A DNA stretch of 64,000 nt from the NCBI RefSeq assembly GCF_001704115.1, contig NZ_CP016895.1, positions 1 through 64,000 of the forward strand. Direction: 5' to 3'. The DNA comes from Acinetobacter larvae. GTDB taxonomy: Bacteria; Pseudomonadota; Gammaproteobacteria; Pseudomonadales; Moraxellaceae. The position numbers were made by a program, and so were the translations under genes. Under the pieces are notes generated by a model. It saw only the letters and a program-made list of their open reading frames with translations, was not told where the DNA came from and ran no database searches. Below, one piece after another: positions 11,352 to 20,103 of the stretch; positions within the stretch are counted from its first letter, which is position 1, and the number at the start of each line of letters is the position of its first letter.

Positions 11352-12401
11352 TTAGCGTCCAAGGTCTGCAGATAGATTGATCGGTGTGGGTTCAGGATAG
11401 TAATACCACGCTAAATGACCAACGATGATGATGAAAATTGCCAGTATGGGTGTGAAATAACACAGTATTGCCCAATACAATAGCGTGAAAAGACTGCCAT
11501 AAAAGCCACCCAGCAGTCGAAAGAAGGTGACATTATTGCGACCATCAGATGCTTTTTGCGCCAGTCGTGCCACCACAACAGTTGGAAAAAAAGCCACGAT
11601 AAAAAAGAGTTGGATGAGGCGTTGATGTAGCCAGACATGCGGTTGAATAAGGCTTGCAGGCGGGTCCAATAATGTCTGCTGTTGAGCGGCTAAAAATGCC
11701 TGACCATAGTCGCTATCTTGTGACTGACAGTGCTGCCAAGCCAATGCTTGAGTTTGGTTAAAGTGGGCAATAGATTGACAATGTACTGAAACCTCTTTTA
11801 AGGCGGTTGATAATTCTTGCTGAATTTGTTCAATATCATTGCTTTGTGGATAAAATGCAGTGCCAAACACGATTGATACACGGCTTTTAAACCCATCTGG
11901 GCGACTATAAAACAGCCCCAGACATTGGACCTCAAAGTCGATTTGTTGCTGTTTTAACTGTTGTACGATTTGTGCCATACCTGTTTTATAGGGCAAGGCT
12001 TGATGCTGCCATTCACTACTGCCCTCAGGCATTAAGCACAATGAACCACCTTGAGCAATTTGTGTAATGGCTTGTTGGATCGGAGATGCCACGGCTTGTG
12101 GCGAGATACCATAACGCGCAACATCTTTGGGACGCACCACCGGGATGCCATCAAAAAGTAGGCGTAGAAACCATTTACGTAGCATTTGTATGGAAATGAG
12201 CGAGGGCGTCTCGTCTAATGCCCACACGTAAATTTGCCCATCGGTTGCACCATTACGATGACTGGCGAGAAACAAGGTGGGTTTAGCTGATTTTGTGCCT
12301 TGTACATCGATTCTTTTATAATAAAACCGTGTCAGTAGCTTGGCTAAATTTTGATGCCATAACGATAGTTTTCTCAAGAATAATGATCCCCGATTGATCA
12401 T
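11352..12401 (-). CDS. PlsC-like 1-acylglycerol-3-phosphate acyltransferase-family protein
   Basis: This 349-residue protein carries an acyltransferase domain. The catalytic motif appears as SHRNGATDG, with five rather than four residues between His and Asp, and the substrate motif as LMPEGSSEW, corresponding to FPEGT. Two hydrophobic segments near residues 265-285 and 300-330 anchor it in the membrane. It is the first gene of the operon with the PAP2 protein and the PEP-utilising enzyme. The start has no strong ribosome-binding site. A role in making or remodelling a phospholipid or glycolipid is likely; the exact acceptor is not known. Confidence 0.75.
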   Translation of the reverse strand: MINRGSLFLRKLSLWHQNLAKLLTRFYYKRIDVQGTKSAKPTLFLASHRNGATDGQIYVWALDETPSLISIQMLRKWFLRLLFDGIPVVRPKDVARYGISPQAVASPIQQAITQIAQGGSLCLMPEGSSEWQHQALPYKTGMAQIVQQLKQQQIDFEVQCLGLFYSRPDGFKSRVSIVFGTAFYPQSNDIEQIQQELSTALKEVSVHCQSIAHFNQTQALAWQHCQSQDSDYGQAFLAAQQQTLLDPPASLIQPHVWLHQRLIQLFFIVAFFPTVVVARLAQKASDGRNNVTFFRLLGGFYGSLFTLLYWAILCYFTPILAIFIIIVGHLAWYYYPEPTPINLSADLGR

Positions 12402-12645
12402 GTCCCAAGTGGGGGCGTGATGGAATGTTGTAGGATGACTGAAAGTCTATGAGGAAGAGATCAACTGTTTTTATTAAGATTTTTTAACCATACAATCTAA
12501 AAAAACTGTAGTCAACGCCATGTTTATATTGAAAATGTTAATGAACATTAGCGTTATCTGTTATTGAATGGTTGAATCTGACCTAAATATATGCGCTGAA
12601 AAATTAAGTTTTACTGCATATTTTTTTACTGCATATTTATGATGT
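12402..12645. promoter_or_regulatory. Upstream region of the acyltransferase operon with inverted repeat
   Basis: This AT-rich stretch should contain the promoter of the minus-strand three-gene operon. The clearest element is AATGTTAATGAACATT (12534-12549), a 6+4+6 inverted repeat that would suit a dimeric repressor such as a TetR-type lipid regulator. A TTTTACTGCATATTT unit is partly duplicated at 12609-12638. No gene is visible. Confidence 0.35.
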
Positions 12646-12674
12646 AAAAAAGCCACCGACATGTGCAGGTGGCT
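12646..12674 (-). terminator. Rho-independent terminator of yheS
   Basis: Read on the minus strand, GCCACC (12673-12668 side) pairs with GGTGGC (12657-12652 side) around a 10-base loop and is followed by six T residues. It lies about 50 bases after the yheS stop codon. Confidence 0.8.
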
Positions 12675-12725
12675 TCTATGTATGGTATGAGTGATGCAAT
12701 AAGCGTTTATGTCAGATAAGCGAGC

Positions 12726-14711
12726 TCAATCAAAACTACTTTCCAGTTCTTCAAGTGCCATCATATGCTCTAATAATTGCTCTTCAGCTTGGGCTAAGTC
12801 GGCTTTCAACTGGTTTTGCTTTTCCATAATGAGCAATAACTCAGCTTTACGCTGCGCATCGTAAATACTGCTATCAGCAAGTTTAATTTCAAGGTCAGCC
12901 AAAGCATTGTGCAGCTTCTCAATTTTAGCTTCTAGCTTTTCAATCTCTTTACGGATCGGGCGGCTTTGTTCACGGCGTCGTGCTGCTGCTTTACGCTGTG
13001 CTTCTTTATCGAGTTTTGCCGTATTGGTAGCGGTTGTATTTGCACTACTTGATGGCTTTGCTTGGGATGCTGCTGGTTTTTTAGGGTTTGCAGCTTCTGT
13101 ATTGTTGTCTACCGGATCTACAGCTTTTTTACTTTGTTGCGCACGTGCTTGGCGTAACCACTGCGCATAATCTTGTAAATCACCATCAAAGTTTTGACAT
13201 TGCCCTTGGTGAACCAAAATCAGATCGTCACAGACACTGGCGATTAACTGCCGTTCGTGCGATACCAATACCACCGCACCTTCAAATTCTTGTAAAGCCA
13301 TGGTCAGTGCATGGCGCATGTCTAAGTCTAAATGGTTGGTTGGTTCGTCTAGAATCAATACATTAGGGCGTTGCCAAACAATTAAAGCCAAGGCTAAACG
13401 TGCTCGTTCACCACCCGAAAAGTTTTCACAGCGTGTATCCATGCGTTCGCCACTAAAGCCAAAACTTCCCAAGAATGAACGCAGTGTCGCTTCACTGATT
13501 TTTTTATCGGCGAGTCGTGCCAGTTGTAGCATAGGGCTGGCATCACCATCTAAAGCATCCATTTGATGCTGAGCAAAATAGCCGATATTCAACAGTTCTG
13601 AGGCTTTACGTAAGCCATGATGTAATGCTAAGTCGCCAACCAGTGATTTGATCAGGGTGGATTTCCCCGCACCATTCATACCCAATAAACCGATACGGCT
13701 ATTGGGGGTAATTTGTAGATTGATATTTTTGGCAATGATACGATTTTCATAGCCAATATCGGCATGTTCTAGCGTGAGCAAAGGCGAACTCATTTTACTG
13801 GGTTCACGGAAACTAAAGGTAAAAGGCGTATCGATATGTGCTGGTGCCAGTTCCTGCATGCGTTCCAGCTGTTTAATCCGGCTTTGCGCTTGGCGTGCTT
13901 TGGTTGCTTTGGCTTTAAAGCGATCGATAAATTTTTGTAAATGCGCGCGCGTTTCTTGCTGCTTTTCAAAAGCTTGTTGTTGTTGGGCTAAACGTTCTGC
14001 ACGGGTTTTTTCAAAGCTTGAATAGTTACCAGTGTAGAGTATCAATTCTTGGTTTTCGATATGCAAAATATGATCGGTGATGGCATCCAAAAAATCACGG
14101 TCATGGGAAATCAGCACCAATGTTCCCGCATAGGCTTTTAGCCAGTCTTCTAACCATAAAATAGCATCTAAGTCTAAGTGGTTGGTGGGCTCATCGAGTA
14201 ATAATAAATCTGAGCGACTCATCAGGGTACGTGCCAAATTGAGACGCATACGCCAACCACCAGAAAAACTAGCCACATCGAGTTCAGATTGGAAGTCTTG
14301 AAAGCCTAAACCCGCCATCAATTGCGATGCTTTAGCAGGTGCAGAATAGCCGTTGATTTCATCAAAGCGACTATAACGTTCAGCCAGTTGATGGTCATCT
14401 AACTGATCTGGATGAGCAAGCTCATGCTGAATTTGCCAATATTCTTCATCACCAGAGAGCACGAAATCGATGGCTTTCATATTTAAGGCTTTGATTTCTT
14501 GCGCCATGTGAGCAACTGTCCAAGTATGGGGACGTGTCAATTGACCATGATCAGATTCCATCTGACCCAGCAAGGCAGAAAATAAGGTCGATTTCCCAGC
14601 ACCATTGACGCCAGTTAGACCAATTTTCCAACCAGGGTGAAGTTGCATGGAGGCATTTTGAAAGAGAATCCGTCCACCACGGCGTAAACAAAGTTGTTCT
14701 AACTGGATCAT
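12726..14711 (-). CDS. yheS: ABC-F family ATP-binding protein, YheS-like
   Basis: This 661-residue protein lacks membrane segments and has two ABC ATPase cassettes, as expected for ABC-F translation factors that act at the ribosome. The first cassette shows GVNGAGKS near residue 35, FSGGWRMR and LLLLDEPTNHLD. The second shows GMNGAGKS, FSGGERAR and LILDEPTNHLD. An Arg/Lys-rich linker (about residues 240-290) lies between them. The tail has an Ala/Lys/Ser-rich region followed by a coiled coil, typical of YheS/Uup-like proteins. It is probably monocistronic and divergent from erpA. Confidence 0.88.
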   Translation of the reverse strand: MIQLEQLCLRRGGRILFQNASMQLHPGWKIGLTGVNGAGKSTLFSALLGQMESDHGQLTRPHTWTVAHMAQEIKALNMKAIDFVLSGDEEYWQIQHELAHPDQLDDHQLAERYSRFDEINGYSAPAKASQLMAGLGFQDFQSELDVASFSGGWRMRLNLARTLMSRSDLLLLDEPTNHLDLDAILWLEDWLKAYAGTLVLISHDRDFLDAITDHILHIENQELILYTGNYSSFEKTRAERLAQQQQAFEKQQETRAHLQKFIDRFKAKATKARQAQSRIKQLERMQELAPAHIDTPFTFSFREPSKMSSPLLTLEHADIGYENRIIAKNINLQITPNSRIGLLGMNGAGKSTLIKSLVGDLALHHGLRKASELLNIGYFAQHQMDALDGDASPMLQLARLADKKISEATLRSFLGSFGFSGERMDTRCENFSGGERARLALALIVWQRPNVLILDEPTNHLDLDMRHALTMALQEFEGAVVLVSHERQLIASVCDDLILVHQGQCQNFDGDLQDYAQWLRQARAQQSKKAVDPVDNNTEAANPKKPAASQAKPSSSANTTATNTAKLDKEAQRKAAARRREQSRPIRKEIEKLEAKIEKLHNALADLEIKLADSSIYDAQRKAELLLIMEKQNQLKADLAQAEEQLLEHMMALEELESSFD

Positions 14712-14817
14712 AAGCTAACAATCAATCGCTGCGAAACAAAGCGCCTATAGTAAAGGATTCCGATTGGGTCAGCAAAATTATGTGTAAATTTTATAACATT
14801 CGATCTTTAAACAGCAG

Positions 14818-14847
14818 TGACAGCCCATATAATGACTATGGTATACT
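14818..14847 (+). promoter_or_regulatory. Candidate erpA promoter
   Basis: In the yheS-erpA gap there are two -10-like hexamers, TATAAT at 14828-14833 and TATACT at 14842-14847. TGACAG at 14818-14823 lies 18 bases before the second and could serve as a weak -35. No IscR-type site was recognised by eye. Confidence 0.35.
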
Positions 14848-14896
14848 ACGCCAGATGTTATTTTACTTGCATCATCGCTCTGAGGAATAATCTATC

Positions 14897-15232
14897 ATGA
14901 ATGCCCAAGCCCTTGAAATTACAGATAAAGCAGCAAATAAGGTGCGTCAATTGCGTGAAAGCGAGGGTAATCCAGATCTCATGTTACGTGTATATGTGAC
15001 AGGTGGTGGTTGTTCTGGTTTCTCCTATGGTTTTAATTTTGCTGAAAGTATTAATGAAGACGATGCCAAATTTGAAAATGGTGATGTCGCCATGTTGGTA
15101 GATTCCTTAAGTTATCAGTATTTGGTTGGTTCTAAAGTAGATTATGTTGAAGGTTTAGAAGGGTCGCGTTTTATTATTGATAACCCGAATGCAACGACAA
15201 CCTGTGGTTGCGGTTCATCTTTTTCGATCTAA
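14897..15232 (+). CDS. erpA: Iron-sulfur cluster insertion protein ErpA
   Basis: ErpA is an A-type carrier that delivers iron-sulfur clusters to apoproteins such as isoprenoid-synthesis enzymes. The 111-residue protein has the three ligand cysteines of the family: Cys39 in [10 protein letters not shown], and Cys103 and Cys105 in CGCGSSFSI at the C terminus. Length and the acidic insertion match ErpA better than IscA or SufA. TGAGGAAT lies upstream of the ATG. It is convergent with the LuxR-type gene, and its terminator hairpin lies inside that gene. Confidence 0.95.
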   Translation: MNAQALEITDKAANKVRQLRESEGNPDLMLRVYVTGGGCSGFSYGFNFAESINEDDAKFENGDVAMLVDSLSYQYLVGSKVDYVEGLEGSRFIIDNPNATTTCGCGSSFSI

Positions 15233-15285
15233 TCCCCACATGTCTGTATTGCAACAGATATAAGACCAGACAGCCATCCAATGCG

Positions 15286-15981
15286 CTAGACTTGTTGTTG
15301 CTGATCAAAATCCTCAAAGAGCAGTTGAGGATTTTTTTTGCGCCAATGATATTGATTAATATAGGCAACGGCTGCGGTGCGAGTTGCGACGGATAGTTTA
15401 CGAAAGATATGTTCCAAATGCTTATTGATAGTTCTTGGGCTACAGCACAGCCTATTGGCAATATTTTTATTGCTCTGACCTCGCATGAGCCAGTGCATGA
15501 CTTCGGTTTCACGTGGAGTCAGTTGCGGACAGTATTGTTGAATATCATAATATTGTAGTTGTTGTTGCTGTCGATAAAGATGAGTCATGATGCGCAAATA
15601 AGCATGTTGTACATTATAGGGGATGGCAATATAGTCATCATAACCCGCCATAAATGCTTGGTAGAGATAATCGGGTTGTTGCTGTGGTGTGAGTAAAATA
15701 CTGTGCGCCAAAGTAAAGTGAGAATTATGTCTGAGGTGGATAAAAACCTCAAAGACATTACAGACTGGATGTAAGTCATCGACCAGCAACAGTATCGGAT
15801 GGCGAATCTTATCTAGATATTGTATCGCTGAGCACAGGCTTAAAATCAAAATTACAGGCTGTTGTTGTGCCACTAAATAATGTTTTAAGTCGATTAAATG
15901 ACTACTGTACTGTGAACCCAACAATATAATAGAATATTTATTTGTTTTATTTTTTACATTAAAGTCATACTGTGATTTCAT
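15286..15981 (-). CDS. LuxR-family regulator with degenerate receiver domain
   Basis: This 231-residue protein has a C-terminal LuxR/FixJ helix-turn-helix (about residues 165-220, LTPRETEVMHWLMRGQSNKNI and the following SPRTINKHLEHIF). The N terminus looks like a receiver domain: LLLVDD near residue 75 could hold the phospho-acceptor, but the conserved Lys is replaced in YDDYIAIPYN (Ile where K-P is usual). It is therefore a doubtful phosphorylation target. AAGGATAA gives a good ribosome-binding site. It is divergent from amiE across a 590-base gap, so it is the obvious candidate regulator of the amidase genes. That link is inferred. Confidence 0.8.
   Translation of the reverse strand: MKSQYDFNVKNKTNKYSIILLGSQYSSHLIDLKHYLVAQQQPVILILSLCSAIQYLDKIRHPILLLVDDLHPVCNVFEVFIHLRHNSHFTLAHSILLTPQQQPDYLYQAFMAGYDDYIAIPYNVQHAYLRIMTHLYRQQQQLQYYDIQQYCPQLTPRETEVMHWLMRGQSNKNIANRLCCSPRTINKHLEHIFRKLSVATRTAAVAYINQYHWRKKNPQLLFEDFDQQQQV
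15311..15339 (+). terminator. erpA terminator embedded in the LuxR-type gene
   Basis: CCTCAA (15312-15317) pairs with TTGAGG (15325-15330) around a 7-base loop and is followed by A and eight T residues. On the plus strand this is a good intrinsic terminator for erpA, 79 bases after its stop. It lies inside the last codons of the minus-strand regulator gene. Confidence 0.7.
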
Positions 15982-16571
15982 ATTGGTTATCCTTATTATA
16001 GTGCTAGACTAATAATATAAAAATAAAGCACTGATCCATAAAAATATAACGCTAAAATATGATATTAAATAACGGTTTTGTTGCGGGCTTAAAATCATTT
16101 TTTAAAAAGAAATTTTATGTATAAGTTCTTGTTTTTATGTTAAATATATAAATTATTTATAGCGTATTGAGCCTCCGTTATGCTGTGTTTATTCAGTGTC
16201 TATTCCGTATTTATATCGCCGCTATGCTATGAATCGCCGATATACTATTAAGAGTCAAATGCGATTAAATATTGTTTTTTTGCATTATATCTGGCTTTAA
16301 GAGCATTGAATAGTTTAATTTGCTGTTCGCGTTTTATATGTTATACGTCATTTTTCGTATTTTAAAATACTCTAAAGCATTTGATTATGTTTGTAGATTG
16401 TCTTTGCAATATAAAAAGGCTATCGCTGTTGTGCTATTTATGAATTTAAGCCGTATTGAACTGCAGTAGATAGTTAATCAAAGCTATTGTTAATCAAAAT
16501 GATTATTTAATAAAACCTATTATTGAATAAAACCTATTATAAATCGAATAGCGTCATATAAGGACAGAGAT
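15982..16571. promoter_or_regulatory. Divergent AT-rich control region of the amidase locus
   Basis: This 590-base gap is very AT-rich and has no credible gene. Near amiE it contains two direct repeats of AATAAAACCTATTAT (16509-16523 and 16526-16540, 17-base period) and two copies of GTTAATCAAA (16473-16482 and 16490-16499). These could be regulator-binding sites controlling amiE. An AAGGA sequence at about 16560 serves as the amiE ribosome-binding site. Unlike the Pseudomonas aeruginosa amiE leader, no terminator hairpin followed by a T tract is evident. Confidence 0.45.
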
Positions 16572-17612
16572 ATGAGACATGGTGATATTTCCAGTAGCCC
16601 CAATTGCGTTGGGGTAGCGGTAGTAAACTATAAGATTCCTCGTTTACATAGTCGTGAGCAAGTACTCGATAACGCAAAAAATATAGCAGCAATGATTCAG
16701 GGCATGAAAACGGGTTTACCCGGAATGGATCTGGTGATTTTTCCTGAATATAGCACAATGGGCATTATGTATGATCGTGATGAAATGTATGCCACAGCAG
16801 CAACGGTACCCGGTGACGAAACCACAATTTTTTCCCAAGCCTGTCGTGAAGCAAAAGTATGGGGGGTATTTTCCATTACTGGTGAACAGCACGAGCAACA
16901 CCCACATAAATCGCCGTATAACACTTTGATTTTAATCAATGATCAAGGTGATATTGTACAGAAATATCGCAAAATCATCCCATGGTGCCCCATTGAAGGT
17001 TGGTGCCCGGGGGATACCACCTATGTGACCGAAGGACCCAAAGGTTTAAAAATCTCTTTAATTATTTGTGACGATGGCAACTATCCAGAAATCTGGCGTG
17101 ACTGTGCCATGAAAGGTGCCGAATTGATTATCCGTTGTCAGGGCTATATGTACCCAGCCTGCGAACAGCAAGTACTTATTTCTAAATCGATGGCATGGGC
17201 CAATAATGTCTATGTTGCGGTTGCCAATGGCACTGGCTTTGATGGTGTGTATAGCTATTTTGGTCACTCTGCCATTATTGGTTTTGATGGTCGTACTTTG
17301 GGTGAATGTGGTACCGAGGAAAATGGTATTCAATACGCGCAGTTATCAGTGCCGGAAATCCGCGATGCACGTCAATACGGGCAGTCGCAAAATCATTTAT
17401 TTAAACTACTACATCGCGGTTATACCGCAGTATATAACGATGGCGATGGTGACAAAGGTGTGGCAGATTGTCCATTCGATTTTTATCGAAACTGGGTGTT
17501 GGATGCGAAAAAAGCCCAAGAAAATGTGGAACAGTTTACCCGTAGCCATGTTGGTGTTGCTGAATGCCCGGTCGGGAATTTACCGCATGAAGGTAAATTA
17601 CAAGAGCGGTGA
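16572..17612 (+). CDS. amiE: Aliphatic amidase AmiE
   Basis: AmiE hydrolyses short aliphatic amides such as acetamide and propionamide to the acid and ammonia in the cytoplasm. The 346 residues equal the length of Pseudomonas aeruginosa AmiE, and the N terminus MRHGDISSS is the same. The nitrilase-superfamily triad is visible at Glu59 (FPEYST), Lys134 (YRKIIPW) and Cys166 ([10 protein letters not shown]). The closing segment [13 protein letters not shown] also matches AmiE rather than the formamidase AmiF. It starts an apparent operon with amiB and a MetX-like hydrolase. Confidence 0.96.
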   Translation: MRHGDISSSPNCVGVAVVNYKIPRLHSREQVLDNAKNIAAMIQGMKTGLPGMDLVIFPEYSTMGIMYDRDEMYATAATVPGDETTIFSQACREAKVWGVFSITGEQHEQHPHKSPYNTLILINDQGDIVQKYRKIIPWCPIEGWCPGDTTYVTEGPKGLKISLIICDDGNYPEIWRDCAMKGAELIIRCQGYMYPACEQQVLISKSMAWANNVYVAVANGTGFDGVYSYFGHSAIIGFDGRTLGECGTEENGIQYAQLSVPEIRDARQYGQSQNHLFKLLHRGYTAVYNDGDGDKGVADCPFDFYRNWVLDAKKAQENVEQFTRSHVGVAECPVGNLPHEGKLQER

Positions 17613-17677
17613 AGCGCTGATGATCGTGTCAAGAAAGCATTGCGCCAGATAAAATAATTGAAACTAGGGAGAGTCGA

Positions 17678-18739
17678 ATGACCTATGCCAGTGATCGATT
17701 AGAATCTAATTTACAACAGCTTGCCGCACAACAGTCTACAAGCCAACAACAGGCAACATCAAGCCCGCATTGCGCATCACGTTTTGTTTTTGAACCCGAA
17801 GCCGTGATGCAATTTTTAAAACATCGCATTGTGGGGCAAGCGCAAGTATTACAACAATTTGAGCAATTATTATATTTAGTGAAAGCAGATTTTAATGCGC
17901 CCAATAAACCTTTGGCGGTGATGCTATTACTGGGCAGTACCGGTGTGGGGAAAACTGAAACTGTACGTTTACTCAGCGAGGCTATACATGGTCATGCCGA
18001 TGCTTACTGTCGAATAGATATGAATACTTTGGCACAAGAGCATTATGTGGCTGCGCTGAGTGGCGCGCCACCAGGTTATGTTGGCAGTAAAGAAGCGACC
18101 ACTTTATTTGATATCGAGGCAATACAAGGCAGTTATAGTAAACCCGGTATCGTATTATTTGATGAGTTAGAAAAAGCCAGTCAGGAGGTGATTCGTTGTT
18201 TATTGAATATATTTGACAATGGTCGATTGACCGTAGCATCTGGGGTGAAAACTATTGATTTTCGAAATTGCCTGATTTTTATGACCAGTAATGTTGGTGC
18301 TGCTATTTTACAAGAACAGTGGTCTAAGTTTTTATTGCGACCACAATATTGGTTTCGTCAGCGCGATGGTTATGAATACCATTTGGTGAAACAAGCGCTA
18401 CGTAAACGTTTTGACCCTGAGTTTTTAAATCGAATAGACCGTACCGTTTATTATAATCGGATCAGTCGCCATGATTTAAAAAATCTTATTTTAATTGAGA
18501 TCGAAAAACTGAATCAGCGGTTATCTAAATACAATGTTACTGTGCAATTACATGAAGCTGTGCTGGATTATCTAGCCGATGAGTATGATCAACGTTATGG
18601 TGCGCGCCATGTGGTTCGTTGCATACGTACCCAGATTGAACCGGTGATTGCTCGTTTTATGCTGCGTTTTCCAGACATACAAAACATTTCATTGCAGTAT
18701 CGTGGTGGTCAAGTAGAAGCACATGAAAACTTAGACTAG
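17678..18739 (+). CDS. amiB: AmiB-like AAA+ ATPase of the amidase operon
   Basis: The 353-residue protein is a single Clp/HSP100-type AAA+ module: Walker A GSTGVGKT at 86-93, pore loop GAPPGYVGS near 129, Walker B IVLFDELEKA near 158-167, sensor 1 FMTSNVG, and a C-terminal small domain with GARHVVR. Size, domain and position directly after amiE match AmiB of the P. aeruginosa amiEBCRS operon, a chaperone-like ATPase of unclear role there. AGGGAGAG precedes the ATG. AmiC, AmiR and AmiS do not follow, so the operon is differently built. Confidence 0.85.
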   Translation: MTYASDRLESNLQQLAAQQSTSQQQATSSPHCASRFVFEPEAVMQFLKHRIVGQAQVLQQFEQLLYLVKADFNAPNKPLAVMLLLGSTGVGKTETVRLLSEAIHGHADAYCRIDMNTLAQEHYVAALSGAPPGYVGSKEATTLFDIEAIQGSYSKPGIVLFDELEKASQEVIRCLLNIFDNGRLTVASGVKTIDFRNCLIFMTSNVGAAILQEQWSKFLLRPQYWFRQRDGYEYHLVKQALRKRFDPEFLNRIDRTVYYNRISRHDLKNLILIEIEKLNQRLSKYNVTVQLHEAVLDYLADEYDQRYGARHVVRCIRTQIEPVIARFMLRFPDIQNISLQYRGGQVEAHENLD

Positions 18740-18836
18740 CAAAAGACATTAAACAAGACATTCAAAAACAAAATATTCAAAACAAGACATTCAAAAACAA
18801 GACATTAAAAAGATATTCAACAAAGACATAAAAATA
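18740..18836. repeat. Degenerate short repeats between amiB and the MetX-like gene
   Basis: Directly after the amiB stop codon come variants of AACAAGACATTCAAAA, copied at least six times with substitutions (AGACATTAA, AATATTCAA, AGATATTCAAC). This looks like successive tandem duplication and decay. It lies inside the presumed operon, so it is probably transcribed as a spacer. Confidence 0.75.
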
Positions 18837-18857
18837 GCGATATCTAAGGAGTGAACG

Positions 18858-19889
18858 ATGTCAGATCATCATCATATTTTTGCATTAGGTGATTTTGAAC
18901 TACAGCACGGTGCAACCTTGACACAGGCTGTATTGGCTTATCAATGTTATGGCACATTGAATGAAGCGCGTTCCAATGCCATCGTTTATCCAACCTGGTT
19001 TTCGGGGCGACATTGGGAAAATGAATGGTTAATCGGAGCAGATAAAGCTTTAAACCCTCATGAGTATTTTATTATTGTGCCGAATATGTTGGGCAATGGA
19101 CTGTCTTCTTCACCATCCAATACTGCAGCACCTTATAATGGTCCTTATTTTCCACGTATCAGTTATCTAGATCAAATTCGTGCACAGCATAAATTGATTA
19201 CAGAAAAATTTGGTATTCGTCAGTTAAAAGCCGTGGTTGGCTGGTCAATGGCAGCAGCACAATGTTTTCAATGGGCATTAAGCTACCCTGAAATGGTGCC
19301 CAAAATATTTGCTTTTTGTGGTTCAGCCCGGACTAGTGAACATAATAAGGTGTTCTTAGATGCAGTGCGGGCAGCCATTACCACCGATGTAGCTTTTGCC
19401 AATGGGCATTATCAAAGGCAACCAGCCAATGGTTTACGTGCCGCGGCACGTGTTTATGCCAGTTGGGGTTTTAGTCAGGCATTTTATTGGAAACGTTTAT
19501 ATCGTAAGTTGGGGTATAGCAGTTTAGAAGATTTTATTATCCGTTTTTGGGATGGTTTCTTTTTAGATCAGCGAGATGCCAATAATTTGCTTTGCATGCT
19601 GGATACTTGGTGGCATGGGGATATTGGTGATACACCCGGTTTTAATGGTGACCATCAGGCAGCTTTGGCGGCTATTCAGGCACAAGCTGTGGTGATGCCT
19701 GCGGAACGTGATTTATATTTTCCTGTAGAAGATGAAATCTATGAGGTGTCCTTTATGCCCAATGCAAGCTTACAAGTGATTCCAGGTGTTTGGGGGCATT
19801 TTGCTGGCAGTGGAATAAATCCTGTCGATACTGCATTTATTGACCATGCTTTGGCAGAATTACTGAGTTCGGATATTTCTGTCGTGTAG
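18858..19889 (+). CDS. MetX-like alpha/beta-hydrolase
   Basis: This 343-residue protein has the fold and layout of homoserine O-acetyltransferase relatives: nucleophile Ser130 in GWSMAAAQ, an Asp in PAERDLYFP, and the catalytic His in GVWGHFAGSG. GWSM in place of the GGSMGGMQ of true MetX, and divergent substrate loops, argue against a methionine role. It follows amiB after the repeat spacer with an AAGGAG ribosome-binding site. It may act on an ester, amide or acyl substrate linked to amide use; that is inference from context. Confidence 0.75.
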   Translation: MSDHHHIFALGDFELQHGATLTQAVLAYQCYGTLNEARSNAIVYPTWFSGRHWENEWLIGADKALNPHEYFIIVPNMLGNGLSSSPSNTAAPYNGPYFPRISYLDQIRAQHKLITEKFGIRQLKAVVGWSMAAAQCFQWALSYPEMVPKIFAFCGSARTSEHNKVFLDAVRAAITTDVAFANGHYQRQPANGLRAAARVYASWGFSQAFYWKRLYRKLGYSSLEDFIIRFWDGFFLDQRDANNLLCMLDTWWHGDIGDTPGFNGDHQAALAAIQAQAVVMPAERDLYFPVEDEIYEVSFMPNASLQVIPGVWGHFAGSGINPVDTAFIDHALAELLSSDISVV

Positions 19890-19916
19890 TCGCTTTAAGC
19901 ATAAGCTAGATGATGG

Positions 19917-19960
19917 CTTATAAGTGTTTGTTTATAAGAATTTGTTTATAAGTGTTTTTT
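19917..19960. repeat. Three 14-bp direct repeats downstream of the MetX-like gene
   Basis: TTATAAGTGTTTG, TTTATAAGAATTTG and TTTATAAGTGTTTT follow one another with a 14-base period, ending in six T residues. They lie about 30 bases after the stop codon. The rest of the gap to anmK (to 20103) holds one 8-base inverted repeat (ATCCTGTG near 19997 and CACAGGAT near 20022) and no gene. Confidence 0.75.
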
Positions 19961-20103
19961 AGGTGTATGGTAAATGGCTTCGCCGTCTGTAGATCAATCC
20001 TGTGCGGGTTTGTCTCACCAACACAGGATGTCTATTGAGTATGAGGCTCAAGTGAGTCCCTATTTAAGGTTAAGGTGCGTACAGACCTAAGGTCAGTCAG
20101 GCA

